A DNA stretch of 64,000 nucleotides from NCBI GenBank assembly GCA_964059195.1, contig CAXKWD010000011.1:11812451-11876450 (forward strand), written 5' to 3'. Under the pieces are notes generated by a model. It did no database searches and was not told where the DNA came from. It saw only the letters and a program-made list of their open reading frames with translations. Shown here piece after piece: positions 43,378 through 54,627 of this stretch; the first letter of the stretch is position 1; each line of letters opens with the position of its first letter. This DNA is from Ectobius pallidus. Its lineage: Eukaryota > Arthropoda > Insecta > Blattodea > Ectobiidae. The position numbers and the translations under genes are program-made.

Positions 43378-43719
43378 CGATTTTTCGTTTTCAATTCGGT
43401 TACCGGTGTATATGAATTTCAGTATGTTTTGTCTTGTGGAGTGTAAACGAAAAATGAACACGAACATTCACAAAATGTATTAAAATTATTAACGAAGATG
43501 TAAAACAATGTTAATTGTAATTCAGGTTATACTGGTACATATTTTGCTGTTTTATTTATTAGATTATTGTTCCCAGTGATGGAAGGTAATTGAGTAAAAG
43601 TAGTCAAATTATGTAACAATTCCTTTTTTGGTCCCATTTACTAGTTATCGTTACTTTAAAAAAATTTAATTTTCAATAATATTTAAATTTTATAATTAGT
43701 CATTAGTCACGAGTCAGTA

Positions 43720-43795
43720 TAATAATTATTAACACCTGAGTGAGGTTTATTATAACCTCAAACATGTTTATTTATTAATAACACCTGAAAAAAAT
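43720..43795 (+). repeat. Short (AA)TAACACCTGA(GT..) minisatellite, left part
   Basis: Two units of ~35-50 bp with AACACCTGAGTGAGGTTTATTATAA; related to the array at 48046-48195. Confidence 0.6.
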
Positions 43796-43796
43796 A

Positions 43797-44580
43797 TATG
43801 TATATATATGCATTCATGAACCACAGACTATTGTCTCTGTTGGATATTACATGAGAATATTATAGGGAAAAAAACCCTCTGACATTGGGATTTGAACCTA
43901 GGACCTATTGCTATCTGTACCACTGTTCTACCAACTGAGCTAAGCCAGAGTTCACTTCATAGTGCCAAATGGAACCTCTCTCCTATGACTCTGGCTTAGC
44001 TCAGTTGGTGGAGCAGTGGCACAGATAGCCAAAGGTCCTGGGTTCAATTCCCAGTGTCAGAGGAATCTTTCTCCTATAATATTCTCATGTAATGTCCAAC
44101 AGAGACAATAATCTGTGGTCAGTGCTTTAGTTGGGCCAAAGCTCACTGGAGCTGGGCTCCGGGAAATATTTGGCTCAATGTTCCTTATTTCTATTTTTTT
44201 TAAATCGGAGATCTCATATTTTCCACAGACATTAATTGAACATTGAAGAAATGTTCCACTGTATAAATAATTCGGCCACTTTGTCTCTGTCTTTCATTTC
44301 CAATAGAGGATTCTGACTGATCCTGAATTCTTGGACTGCAAGAAAAGGTTGCAGTTGTAGGAGTTGAGGCCTTGAGGGTGAAAGTTGTTTACGGGTTAAC
44401 CCCTATTTTAGGCACCATCTTTGGTGAGATATTTTGAATAGCGGTGGTGGCAGTGGTCAGTTTCTAGGTAGATCAGTGCAAATATACTCTATATTTGATG
44501 TTACGTATTTTGGTGAGCTCCCCCAAATATTTTTTTCCAACTAAAGCACTGTCTGTGGTTCATGAATGCATATATATCCA
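43797..44580. mobile_element. Palindromic pair of tRNA-like SINEs (head to head), split by a hAT MITE
   Basis: The left half (43797-43975) and right half (43985-44119 plus 44552-44580) are complementary: GCATTCATGAACCACAGAC..TTGTCTCTGTTGGA..ATGAGAATATTATAGG, then a tRNA-like unit on each arm. Each arm reads CTCTGGCTTAGCTCAGTTGG.. with box B GGGTTCAATTCCC. The right-hand unit folds as a cloverleaf (7-bp acceptor CTCTGGC/GTCAGAG, D stem GCTC/GAGC, anticodon stem TGGC/GCCA, T stem CTGGG/CCCAG). The right arm resumes after the MITE at 44552. Confidence 0.78.
44120..44551. mobile_element. hAT-type MITE, 432 bp, perfect 8-bp TSD
   Basis: TIRs are CAGTGCTTTAGTTGG and CCAACTAAAGCACTG. The exact duplication TCTGTGGT lies at 44112-44119 and 44552-44559. 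Noncoding. Confidence 0.93.
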
Positions 44581-45659
44581 TCTTGAATGTTACTGTACAA
44601 TAACAGTGGAAGCCCGATCACAATAATCCCTAATTAGTGTGCCTCACATACACATAGAGGTGTACATATTCTGATTTTAGCTTGCTTGCCCCTTTGAAAT
44701 TCTGCAACCAGTCACAGCTTTTAACTTGCTTGACTTGAAAGCAAGCCAGATTACAACGATGATAAGAAATACTGTCGCTATGAGTCACAAGCTCTTCATA
44801 ACTTGGTGGGTTGCACAGGACCTAAGGAAACAGCAAGGCCTGGCGGAAAGAATATGAAACTGGGTATAGCAGTGCACAGGTAAGTCGTGCAGTTACGTAG
44901 TTGAGGAACTTCAGATGTGTTAGAGAATTTTACCCTGAAGGAAGCCGAGGAGAAACTAAAATGTGGACAGTTTGAATTATCAATGAACAAAGGTACTAGT
45001 CCGGCATGGGAAAAATTTTCAAACATTTTCAAGAAAACATCATAAAATCATTAATAACAATAACAAAAATCCCTTTAGGCAAGCCTACAGCTGAGGTAGA
45101 TTTCGTAGTGCTTTTGTTTTAATTTACTGTCGCTGCGTAGCACTCTTCTTCTTTAGCCTTGGCATGACAAACCCACAATAATAACTGCAAAAAAGAGGAA
45201 AGAGAACTTTTTCAAACATTCAACTCTCGCCTTAAATGAGAACTATCAAGAAACTAGTTATTGATTTGTAGAGTACTCATCAAGAGCTTTTCAACGATAC
45301 CCCACAAGACGTAGTTTCGAAAATTTCGAATTTCCATCCCCATACCCCCACCCCCACTCGTACTCCCAAAACCCCCGAATCGTTGGTGTCACTGTGAACT
45401 CCATAAGGAGTACTCTAATTTATTCAATCAAAGTTTCCCTCTATACTTCATAGGAGCCGAGATATAAATGTTTTAAAATTTCAACCCCCTCCCCCGACCA
45501 CCCTCTTGCGCCAATTTTGCTCATTAACGAACTTGTCTGAACTATTGGGCCTAGAAATAACAAAGCTTAGCTTCCAATGAAATATTTACTATATCAACAA
45601 AAATAATTATAATAAAATTTGATTCAAATATCTTGAAAATTACGGCCGCTAGCGTGTAA

Positions 45660-45730
45660 AGATATATATATATATGTATATATATAAATATATATATATA
45701 TATACATATACATATACTTTATATAAATAT
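45660..45730 (+). repeat. (TA)n-rich repeat with CATA interruptions
   Basis: TATATATATATGTATATATATAAATATATATA and similar. Confidence 0.85.
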
Positions 45731-46273
45731 AAATATCTCAATTTTTTTTTAACAGGCGGTGGTTTCGTACTTAGGCAGGCATGAAACGTAAAGATATGAA
45801 CGAATTTTTTGAAAGTCATTAGGTAGATTTTTCTTTGAAATCTACCTAATAATAAAAATAATAATTGTGTTAAGACGCTAAAACGATTTTTAATACTTTA
45901 TCCACCTTTTATTTATCTGCATGGTGAATTTCTTCTACCAGCATGTAGAAAAGCAAGAAAGTATTACCTACACTTAGCAACTACAGTTGTTTAGCTGATA
46001 GGGATGTCGCAAGCTTATTCTGGCTTGCCTAGGCTGGATTTGACCTGACCCACCAAGCTAGGGTTGCCACCTTTTGGTAAGGCTAAGGAGGGACACTTAT
46101 ACCTAGGTAGAATATATGCAGATCGCCGATCTTCATACCTAAATTTCTACACGGAACAATTTATTAATAACTGAAAGACGGAATATATTACAAAGCCAAA
46201 ACTGAATAGGCTATGTAACAGTAACACTAACATTGGAAAAGAAAAGATTAGCAAAATAATAAAAAAAAAATGG

Positions 46274-46573
46274 TCAAATTCTTGACTTGAAGCTGTATTT
46301 CTTGTTTGATTTGGCAGCTTCTAATAGTTGTTTGTTCTGTTTCACCCTCACTAAATAATCTTTGCAGGTATCTGTAACATTTATAGAAATGATTTCACTC
46401 TTTATGAGGTCAGCTGAACACCTATTTCTGGATTCTGTCCATTTTAGATTCAAGAGAGAGAATACTCTTTCCACAAAGGCATTGCTACCAGGAACGCTCA
46501 GAACAAAGCATTTGAGATTGGGAATGTGTTCTTTACCAATCTCCTTAATAATTTTATTCCATTTCATACTCAT
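46274..46573 (-). pseudogene. hAT transposase C-terminal fragment (dimerisation domain)
   Basis: A 99-aa ORF inside the hAT element. The signature S.PGSNAFVERVFSLLN..W.ESRNR....LIK is the C-terminal dimerisation domain shared by hAT transposases and their domesticated relatives. The reading frame continues upstream in another frame and is interrupted by a SINE at 46656-46972, so no whole enzyme is encoded. Confidence 0.78.
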
Positions 46574-46655
46574 ACTTAGTCTCTCCTTCTGTATAGTTCA
46601 CTTTAGTAGCATTTATTATATCTGAACTAAAGCAGAATTCCTCATATAGGCCTAA

Positions 46656-46972
46656 AACTAAACTAAACTCCGTGGCGCTACATCCCTGGAGGGACTTGGC
46701 CTACCACCCGACCGCTGCGTCATCTCCCGTAGGCAGATGGCAGGATTGGGGGGCATGTGGTCAGCATGCCGACACCCACGGCCGTTATTGGTGGTTTTCA
46801 TGACCGGAGCCGCTACTTCTCTATCAAGTATCTCCTCAATTTGGAATCACGAGGCTGAGTGCACCCCTACCAGACCTCCCTACCTCAGAAAAATCCGAGG
46901 AGGTACCGGGAATCGAACCCGGGCCGACGGATCTGTAGTCAGCGACGCTAACCACAAGACCACGCCGGCGGA
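46656..46972 (-). mobile_element. tRNA-derived SINE inside the hAT element, 15-bp TSD
   Basis: 317 bp. On the minus strand the head starts CCGCCGGCGTGGTCTTGTGG (box A-like TGGTCTTGTGGTTAGC) with box B GGGTTCGATTCCC. The 3' end is CGCCACGGAGTTTAGTTTAG. The exact duplication CTCATATAGGCCTAA lies at 46641-46655 and 46973-46987. Confidence 0.9.
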
Positions 46973-47866
46973 CTCATATAGGCCTAACTCATCCAAATTA
47001 ACATCAGATTCTACATTATGTGCCTTCACAGAATCTTTGAGATGTTTGAAAGATAGTGAACTCTTAAGATTCTAAGGAACTTAAAGATTTCTCATAGAAT
47101 TTCAAAAAACAATGTACACTCATAGACATGTTTCGAAAAAATTATGAACAATGGCAATCCAGACTCTGACTAGATAATGGCTTACCACTAAGTTCAGGAA
47201 TAACAGGAGAAATATTTAATTAGTTCTTACTCAACGAACGACACATAAAACACACAGAGAACGTGGATTCAAATTACAACTGATAACACTACACACGTCT
47301 TGCTGTGCTATAATTCCAGAAGGAACTGTACTTGGCAAATCAGTGTAGTGTCATATGATCTGTTTTCGGTACTTCCCCGTCGGATCACCAGTTAATGGCT
47401 CGCACGCTGGTTGTACAGATCACGGACATACCCCAAGAATGCCCGCGTGACTTTTACAAATAAATTACAAAGAATAACATCATGGGCGGTGATTTCAATG
47501 CTGCCAACACGATACATTTTAGCGATGGAACGACATCGATATCTTGACCATGAGACGAAATTCACAAAAGACGCCACCAAGAATTGCTGTCTCATATTTT
47601 GTTTTGGAATAATTTGGCGTCCCGCAATATAATGCGTCCCTCTTAGGCATAATTCGGGACGCTGAAAATGTCCTTAAAATGCGGGATGTCCCGCCTACTA
47701 ATTCGGGACAGGTGGCAACCCTACACCAAGCTTAAAGAAACCTGCCTGCTTCCTAGCTATGACGCTGGCAACTTGCTTGCCTGGCGTTCAAGCGGGTATG
47801 GTCAAGCTAAAATCGAGATTTGTACTCCTCTAGCCTCACAGTACTTCATATGACATAATTTGTCTG

Positions 47867-48030
47867 TCAGTGAGGTAGACGATTAAGGGCAATCAGTCAT
47901 AGGAGGGAGGTTCCATCTGGCGCTGTGAAGTGAACTCTTGCTTAGCTGAGTTGGTAGAGCAGTGGCATGAATAGCCAAAGGTCTTGGGTTCAAGTCCCAG
48001 TGTCAGAGGAATTTTTTCTCCTATAATGTT
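47867..48030 (+). mobile_element. Third copy of the tRNA-like SINE
   Basis: The tRNA-like unit at 47935-48008 (CTCTTGCTTAGCTGAGTTGG, box B GGGTTCAAGTCCC) is preceded by GGAGGTTCCATCTGGCGCTG and followed by TTCTCCTATAATGTTCTC, as in the palindromic pair. One acceptor-stem pair is lost. Confidence 0.72.
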
Positions 48031-48045
48031 CTCAAATAACACCTG

Positions 48046-48195
48046 AGTCTGGTTCATCATAATTAATAACACGAGTAAAGTTCATTGTAATAAAACACCT
48101 GAATCAAGTACAATATAATAGATATCACCTGAGTCAAGTCCATTATAAATACTAATAACATCTGAGTCAGGTTCATTATAGATTACACTTTTATG
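48046..48195 (+). repeat. Minisatellite, ~33-bp CACCTGAGTCAGGTTCATTATAA unit, about 5 copies
   Basis: Units begin at about 48046, 48078 (degenerate), 48104, 48136 and 48167. The same unit is found on the far side of the mobile-element block at 43720-43795. Confidence 0.75.
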
Positions 48196-48799
48196 AAATC
48201 TCTTCCACAGATATGAGTGACTTCTGCATCAGCGTACCAAGCTCAACACCTGCCCAGCTAATGTGAGTTCATCTGGATTATAAGATTATAACTTTTAGAG
48301 TAGCTTTATGCAAGTCACACAAATTTCTATTTGTGATAGTTAATATTTCTCTCGCTATTACAAATTATGAACCATTTCTAGACAATGCACAATGCCAAAT
48401 CCATATTGTGACTCGATTTATTTTGTGTGTTTAGAGAGTATGATTATACAGGCTTACATACATAAACCATACATCATACATTGTTTCACAAATATTTCAG
48501 AAAGTGATGTTAACACTTTCACTGCCACAATTTATTATCTTTTTGTTCTAATCCATTTCTCATGTAGGCTAATGTTTATCCACGATACTCATGAAGTCAT
48601 TGCAGACATACAGGACAAGGTCTGTAAGATGGCTTATAATTTGAAGGTACCTGTAGGGTTGTGTCAGGTAGGACATTCTGGCGGGTAGCAATGGCCATGC
48701 TTTGTTTTTAGAAAATGCAAGTAGATGGAAGCATATTCTTGTGATTACCTTGAACTGTTCCCTACTAGTGCTGCTTGGCCAGAAGGGTGAGCAAGTATG

Positions 48800-49446
48800 C
48801 AGTGGCACCAACTTATATGGGCCCATGGGGCTCAAGCCCACCCAATAATTTGCTATGTATCATTACCATAACTATTTATTGCTAATACTAAAAATTGTGT
48901 TTCATTGTTGAATCACTCTAAAGCAAAAAATTGGGCTCTTGTTGGCATACATATTAAGGGCTTTTGTTACAATTACCCATGATCGTTTAAAATTGTTCCT
49001 ATGTTCATTAATTTATTTACGGCTTCCTCTGTCTTATGCATTTTGCTAAGATACTGCCGAAATATATTTTACGCTTAAAAAAAAGAGAGACTTTTTGGGT
49101 TTGGGGGGGGGACTTAATCACATTGCTGTTCTCAATATACATGAGGAGAGCCTGGAAAAGATCGATTTAGAATTTAGATGATACTTGTGATTAAGAAAAA
49201 TGACAGGAAGGATATTGACAAAATAAAGAATTGTGATATAAGCCAAGAGTGTGGAGTACAAAATATCAGCGACTAGAAAAATAACAATTCAAAGTGATAC
49301 GAACAAATAGAAAGAATTAATTAAGAAAGATTCATTAAATCATCAAGGGACAATGAACCAGAGGGAAGAACGAAATAAGGGACGGAAGTATGAACATTTT
49401 TAAATCTTTGAGCCCACCCAATATTTTTCAAAACTTGGCGCCTCTG
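48800..49446. mobile_element. hAT-type MITE, 8-bp TSD
   Basis: The left end CAGTGGCACCAACTTATATG..GGCTCAAGCCCACCCA pairs with the right end TTGAGCCCACCCAAT..ACTTGGCGCCTCTG. Flanks are CAAGTATG (48792-48799) and CAAGAATG (49447-49454), 7 of 8 identical. Confidence 0.75.
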
Positions 49447-49825
49447 CAAGAATGTCTTTGTAGTTAAGGTGCAGCAGCTTCTTTTGTGTTTTTTTTCATT
49501 TGCTTGCATAACTTGTCCAACAATGAAGACATCACTGCTTTGAAAAGGATAAGAGAATATCTTATCTCTGATTACTGATAGCGAGACACGTTGTTAAACA
49601 ATCAATTGCTAAGTTATACGCTATATTAATATCACAAATTCAGAATATTATAAGATGAGCGAGAATTCTTATAATAATGCATGTGTCGGGTATGACCAGT
49701 CACCAGTATGATGGGTAGTCAGAAAAATATTTGAGTTCCTGTGTTACAGGTCTCAAAATTGGAATTAATGATATTCTCTAATAAAGAAAAAGGGAAAATA
49801 AAATAGCTTGTGGACGGAAGAAAAC

Positions 49826-50190
49826 ATGCAATTCACTCTGGATGTTGCATTGACTGGAAAAACTAGTATTAGGGAAGCAACAAGGTTATTCTGTGTTCCA
49901 AAGAACACTTTTGTAGGCAGAGTTTCAAAACCAAAAAGGGGGAACAAGAATTTCTACTGCTGCATAATAAGGAAGATCTGATTTGTGAAGAAGAACTCCT
50001 TCAACATATTATACAAGTAGATAACATTTAAACCTTCAACAAAGAAAGAGTTCTTGAAATTGGTAATTTGATTTGGCTGAAGAATTATGGGTACCACACA
50101 GGTTCTCCAAAATGGCATTAAGGACACCGGAATCCACGAGTTTGAAGTGAGTTGTGGGTTTCAACAAACCGAAGGTGAAGTTATTCTTTT
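49826..50190 (+). pseudogene. Fragment with pipsqueak-type helix-turn-helix (pogo/Tigger-like transposase N-terminus)
   Basis: MQFTLDVALTGKTSIREATR then LFCVPKNTFVGRVSKPKRGN fits the psq HTH (A...V..G..SIREAA..Y.VP.STL..RV.G) found at the N-terminus of pogo-type transposases and CENP-B-like proteins. After a frame change, EELLQHIIQVDN and, further on, IAEELWVPHRF-like codons suggest a decayed continuation. Stops break every frame; no DDE domain seen. Confidence 0.5.
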
Positions 50191-50199
50191 CCAAACTTT

Positions 50200-51145
50200 T
50201 TGAGCTAATAGGATCTTGCCATGAACATGTTCTATTTGTATTCACTGATTTATTTTGTTTAGGATAATGTTCTACAGTACACTGAGAAAGTTTTGAACAG
50301 TTTTAAACCTTAGTCTAATAAAAATACAAACCAACAGTGAAAGAAAATGTGTCAGGTCATAGACAACTTTCCCCTATACGTGTTATAACTTAAAAAAAAA
50401 AAAAAAATGGAATATATCTAGCTTTAAAAATAGGTAATTTCTCAAATAATAACCTTGTTGAGAATGATTATATAAATAATAATTACTTTCTTACTTGTGT
50501 TGCTCAAAATCAAATCACCTTTATGTCAGCAGTCAGATCACAGCATATTAAAAGAATTAACAATATGTTATCAAATGAGTTATCAGATACAAACCGATGC
50601 AACCAACAGTGCATATGAGAAATAGTTTTAACTTAATTGGCGGGTGGGTGTGCATAGTGTGGTATGTCATAAAATAGTAGTTTAGAGAAAATCAAATTTA
50701 AACCCAAAATCCTCTCTGGCGAAATTATGAATTGTAATATTAATTAATCATAAACATCACCGATACACCTCACATTGTACAACATTATTTCAAGTCTTTT
50801 TACATAAATTTTTCACAGCATGCCTAAAAAAGAATGACTTATCACATTCTGTATGCACTCATTCTGTTGCACTATACATTATTGAAAAGTAGTGATCTCT
50901 ATTGTATCTGTTTCTTTGAGCCAACGATGGAGCACAGACATAGTAGTTTTCATACACTATATTTATGTTGTCCTGAATCTTCAGCATTATATTCCTAGAA
51001 ATTAGTTTTTTGCAGCACTTTTGAAATGAGTTCTTATTCCTCTTCATCTTGAACCTCGGTAATGACTCATGCTGAACTGGTTGTAGGAAGCTCCTTGTAG
51101 AAGTTGTGAAATAATGGAGGAACAAACTGCAGGATGTCCAACTCT
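50200..51145. other. No gene recognised
   Basis: AT-rich. The 107-aa minus frame 50859-51182 has no recognisable domain and runs into a SINE fragment. Confidence 0.35.
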
Positions 51146-51262
51146 CTAAAAACTCCCTGGCGCTACATCCCTGAAGGGACAAGGCCTACCACCCGACCGC
51201 TGCATCATCTTCCATAGGCAGATAACAGGATTGGGGAGCATGTGGTCAGCATGCCTACACTC
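51146..51262 (-). mobile_element. 3' fragment of the same SINE family as 46656-46972
   Basis: CTCCCTGGCGCTACATCCCTG through GGGGAGCATGTGGTCAGCATG matches the 3' half of the SINE at 46656 with about 90% identity. The tRNA head is missing. Confidence 0.75.
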
Positions 51263-52022
51263 ACGGTATGTCTGCGGAATGAGCTCGTAAGGGCGAGTGA
51301 AGCAATCTTACAAGCAAAATAAAATTGTTTTATCTTGTGTATCATATATTATTTTTTAGACAGGTGTTAATATTTGTAAAACAATAAATTTTTAATACAT
51401 ACGATGTAGACATTTTGGGAGCTTTACAGCTGTTTGTGAACTCTCCTGCCACCTAGTATGCACTTGTGCAGACAGAAATTATTGATTTCTTGTACATGGC
51501 TGCTAACGTAAGAGATGGAATGGACAATGCTTTTCAGCCAACATATTTGAAACTACCGTGAAAAATTTAGCATTTAAAAAGGCGCATTGAATTTTAACAT
51601 TTTAAATTTACGTTGGACTGAGTCTTTTTAGTAATCACATGCAATTATTCTGAACTAAAAGAGTATTTTCCATGTGAAGCAATCAAAGTTGGTCACCCTG
51701 GAGTGTCATAATTTTATAACACTCAGTGGCATATGTTTCTCCTTTTAATTAATATTGTCTATCGTTAAAAGTGCTTCTTTTACCTTCGACTGTCTAGAAA
51801 ATTCATTGCATGAAAACTTGGCATGAAATTGTACACTGAGAATCTCCTTCTTGTGTTTATCAGTCTTCATATTGTCTTCGATCTCTTCTCTGCCTTTCTG
51901 ATCAACAGAAGATATTCAATTGCATATGATCACTGACATTCTCACATAGTTTTGAAAATTGTATTCTTCCTGCAATTTTTTACTAATACACACTTCATTT
52001 TTCCCATTTTGAATTTTCACAA

Positions 52023-52082
<60 letters not shown>

Positions 52083-53258
52083 TAGACAAGCTTACATAGC
52101 GTTCATTTGCACAATGCAAACTACACAGGAAGCTGTTCCCAGCAATGCAGTGCAGAATGACTCCCTTGACATAAATTTGTATGTTTTTTAATAATATAGG
52201 GAATGCGTACAGAAGTTCAATAAGAAGATATTAAACATCCAAAGAGTAAAAATTATACCAATTCCAAAGCCCTGTACCAGTATATTTTGCATTCCTAGAC
52301 GTTACTCTGGACAGTGTAAGAAATCCAAAACTGTCTGTGCTAAGCCTATCGGTACTGTATTAATTTCATTATTTGACTTGTCTATTATAGTTTCTATAAA
52401 ATTCCTCCTCCATTTCAAAACACTTTAACTGAATATTTTATAGTAAGATCTGTAACGGAATCTACTGTTTGGATTGTGGTGCTACACACAATACATTATT
52501 ATCTGTAGTTTGCTGTGATGTAACAAGACCTCAGTGATTAAAACATTATTATTTCAAGTACTGCATGCTTTATGTTATAATTTCTCAATATAATATTATA
52601 GGTATAGTCTTACCAAAAATAACACCCATATTGGATGGTTGACTGAAGCTCTGTTGTTTCGAGGAGACCACACAACCCACATGACATTAATATTCTTGCT
52701 TTTATTGGAAAATATAGCTAATGAATTAATTCTCATCTGTGATTGACAAAGTACTTTACAAATATATATACGGTGCATATATTGATATATATATTTTTTT
52801 TTTGCTAAAAGATCTCTTGGTTGGTAGGATGAGGAGAAGATGTAGAGATATACAGAAATCAGAAACACTACGTACAGGCTTTGGTAGTAATTTATATTAA
52901 TAATAGTTCAGCCAGTTCTTTGATACGTCTTGTCAGTTGGTTAATCTGTTCCAATATAAGGGACAGAAACTTAACATTTGTTATAGTAAAGTAATGTTAG
53001 GCAATCACTCATTAACTTTTTCCAGGGTAACACATTCTCAAAGCAAACTGTCTACTGTTCAATTACAATTGCCAAGCATTCCTTGTTTGGAACCTTTCTT
53101 CTAAGTTCTTTTTTACCTCATTCACCGCTAACTTCCTGACATGACTGTTGTAATGTTTTCAAACATACGCGTAGAACAGTTCTCAAGGAGTTGACAAAAA
53201 AGTAGAAAGCTTTTATCTGAATTCTGTCATATTTTTTCCTGCTTGTTTTTCCAGTGAT
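51263..53258. other. No gene recognised apart from the CA repeat
   Basis: AT-rich DNA with short frames; nothing with a domain signature. Confidence 0.35.
52026..52080 (+). repeat. (CA)n microsatellite
   Basis: About 27 CA units. Confidence 0.97.
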
Positions 53259-53273
53259 GTGTTGTCTTTATGT
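53259..53273 (+). repeat. Target-site duplication, left copy (Penelope copy 2)
   Basis: GTGTTGTCTTTATGT, identical to 53894-53908. Confidence 0.9.
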
Positions 53274-53893
53274 AAGATTTGAGGCTTTCCTGGCGAATCA
53301 TTAAGAACATTAAAAACCTCCTACGACCAGTGAAAGACAACATGGGACTCAGAACTCCGGGTGTTTATCGCATCCCGTGTGAATGCGGTAAAGCCTACAT
53401 CGGACAGACTTCACGCACAATTGAACAGCGCTGCAAAGAACACGAGAGATGCATTAGACTCTTCTACTCGGACAAATCAGCAGTTGCAGACCACACCATT
53501 AATTTTGGACCGGGCCACAGAATAGAATTTAAAAACACAACAGTACTCGCCAAGACAACACGCTATTGGGACCAGATCATCAGAGAGGCAATTGAAATTA
53601 GACTGGAAGACACAAACTTTAACAGGGATGAAGGTTTCACTGTCAACCAGGCCTGGAACAAATGCATTCAGGACCTGAAAGGTAAAAGGAACATTTTGGC
53701 TCGGAAAAGGACCGAAAACAGAACAGCTGCTCCCTGATTGGTCGACTCCGCCCAACATGGGTTGGTATATGTATCCCTCACATGTTAAAACTCGACACTT
53801 CAGATTCCCTGAGGATGGAGGCAGCGTCAGCCTCGGAAACGTTGGACCACAACAAACTTCTCACCTGGCTGCAAACCCGAGAAGATTTTCTAC
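53274..53893 (+). mobile_element. Penelope-like element, 3' fragment with GIY-YIG endonuclease (copy 2), with target-site duplication
   Basis: Nearly identical to copy 1 (three amino-acid differences seen: P/S, S/F, I/V). The ORF is 53279-53737 (152 aa), again with the GIY-YIG domain intact and the reverse transcriptase absent. A 15-bp direct repeat, GTGTTGTCTTTATGT, sits immediately outside both ends (53259-53273 and 53894-53908), which fixes the insertion boundaries. The high similarity to copy 1 and the perfect duplication point to recent activity. The first ~25 bases (53274-53300) are not shared with copy 1, as often happens with 5' ends of Penelope insertions. Confidence 0.92.
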
Positions 53894-53908
53894 GTGTTGT
53901 CTTTATGT
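53894..53908 (+). repeat. Target-site duplication, right copy (Penelope copy 2)
   Basis: GTGTTGTCTTTATGT, directly after the shared Penelope 3' end ...GATTTTCTAC. Confidence 0.9.
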
Positions 53909-54627
53909 TAATAGACTTCTGGTTGCCAATATTTAAAAGCTATATTAATGAAATGAAATATTTTAGTTTACAACGTGATTGTAGTTCTACAAATTCAAAA
54001 GAATTGAATTTCATTTTTAATCATAATCCTGTATTCTTTCCAAAGACTAGTGGGTAAAAAATTCTTAAGACATAATGCAAATAAACTAATACGCTGTCAA
54101 ATCATGAAGACCATCTAAGTTTACATTTGAGGTGTTGACTAGCTTAGAGCTACGGTGATTGTTTCCCTCCAAAATCCCACTGATATCTTTTCAAAAGATT
54201 TTCAATTTTGATCTTTCACTTCTTAGAACCCAATAAAAGGTTCATTGATAGTTGTATGTTTTCCTGCCTCTAATTTGAATTATCAAATTACCATAACATT
54301 CATAGTATTTGAAGTGGGATTTTTACTGTGTTCAATATACACCCTTCGAGAATTTTTCGGCTCCCTGAAATGTTTGTGTATCTCAAGAATTTTTTTCAAG
54401 TCAGACACATGAGGAAAGTTTTGATCTGTAACCAGACTTATTATAATATGCAAAATGAAGATCAGAGCCTATAGGAGTTAACATTAAGTATGTGGAATGT
54501 TTATGAATATATGCAATTTTTATACCATTGTTAATTACAAAACTTAAATACAGTAACTTAACTGTAGGCATAATTATGGACACTGCAGTGAAATTAATAA
54601 GGGAATATAAAAAGTTCAATTTAAATG
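53909..54627. other. No gene recognised
   Basis: AT-rich, no long frames or repeats identified. Confidence 0.35.

Larger units (their letters stand above)
46059..47723. mobile_element. hAT element with TIRs, 8-bp TSD and degenerate transposase
   Basis: Full-length boundaries are TIRs TAGGGTTGCCACC / GGTGGCAACCCTA, with an exact 8-bp target duplication CACCAAGC at 46051-46058 and 47724-47731. Inside, the minus strand encodes a hAT C-terminal dimerisation region: HIPNLKCFVLSVPGSNAFVE, RVFSLLNLKWTESRNRCSA and LIKSEIISIN, ending near 46274, with more remnant up to about 47075 (DVNLDELGLYEEFCF). At 1665 bp including a 317-bp SINE it is too short for a whole transposase, so it is a deleted, non-autonomous copy. 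The 8-bp duplication, TIR style and C-terminal motif agree on hAT. Confidence 0.9.

Noticed and set aside
43985..44065. A functional tRNA gene (cloverleaf with AGA in the anticodon position)
   Set aside because: An AGA anticodon would mean tRNA-Ser, which needs a long variable arm that is absent. The unit is part of a palindromic SINE with two more copies.
50859..51182. 107-aa minus ORF
   Set aside because: Its N-terminal part is read from a SINE fragment and the rest has no domain.
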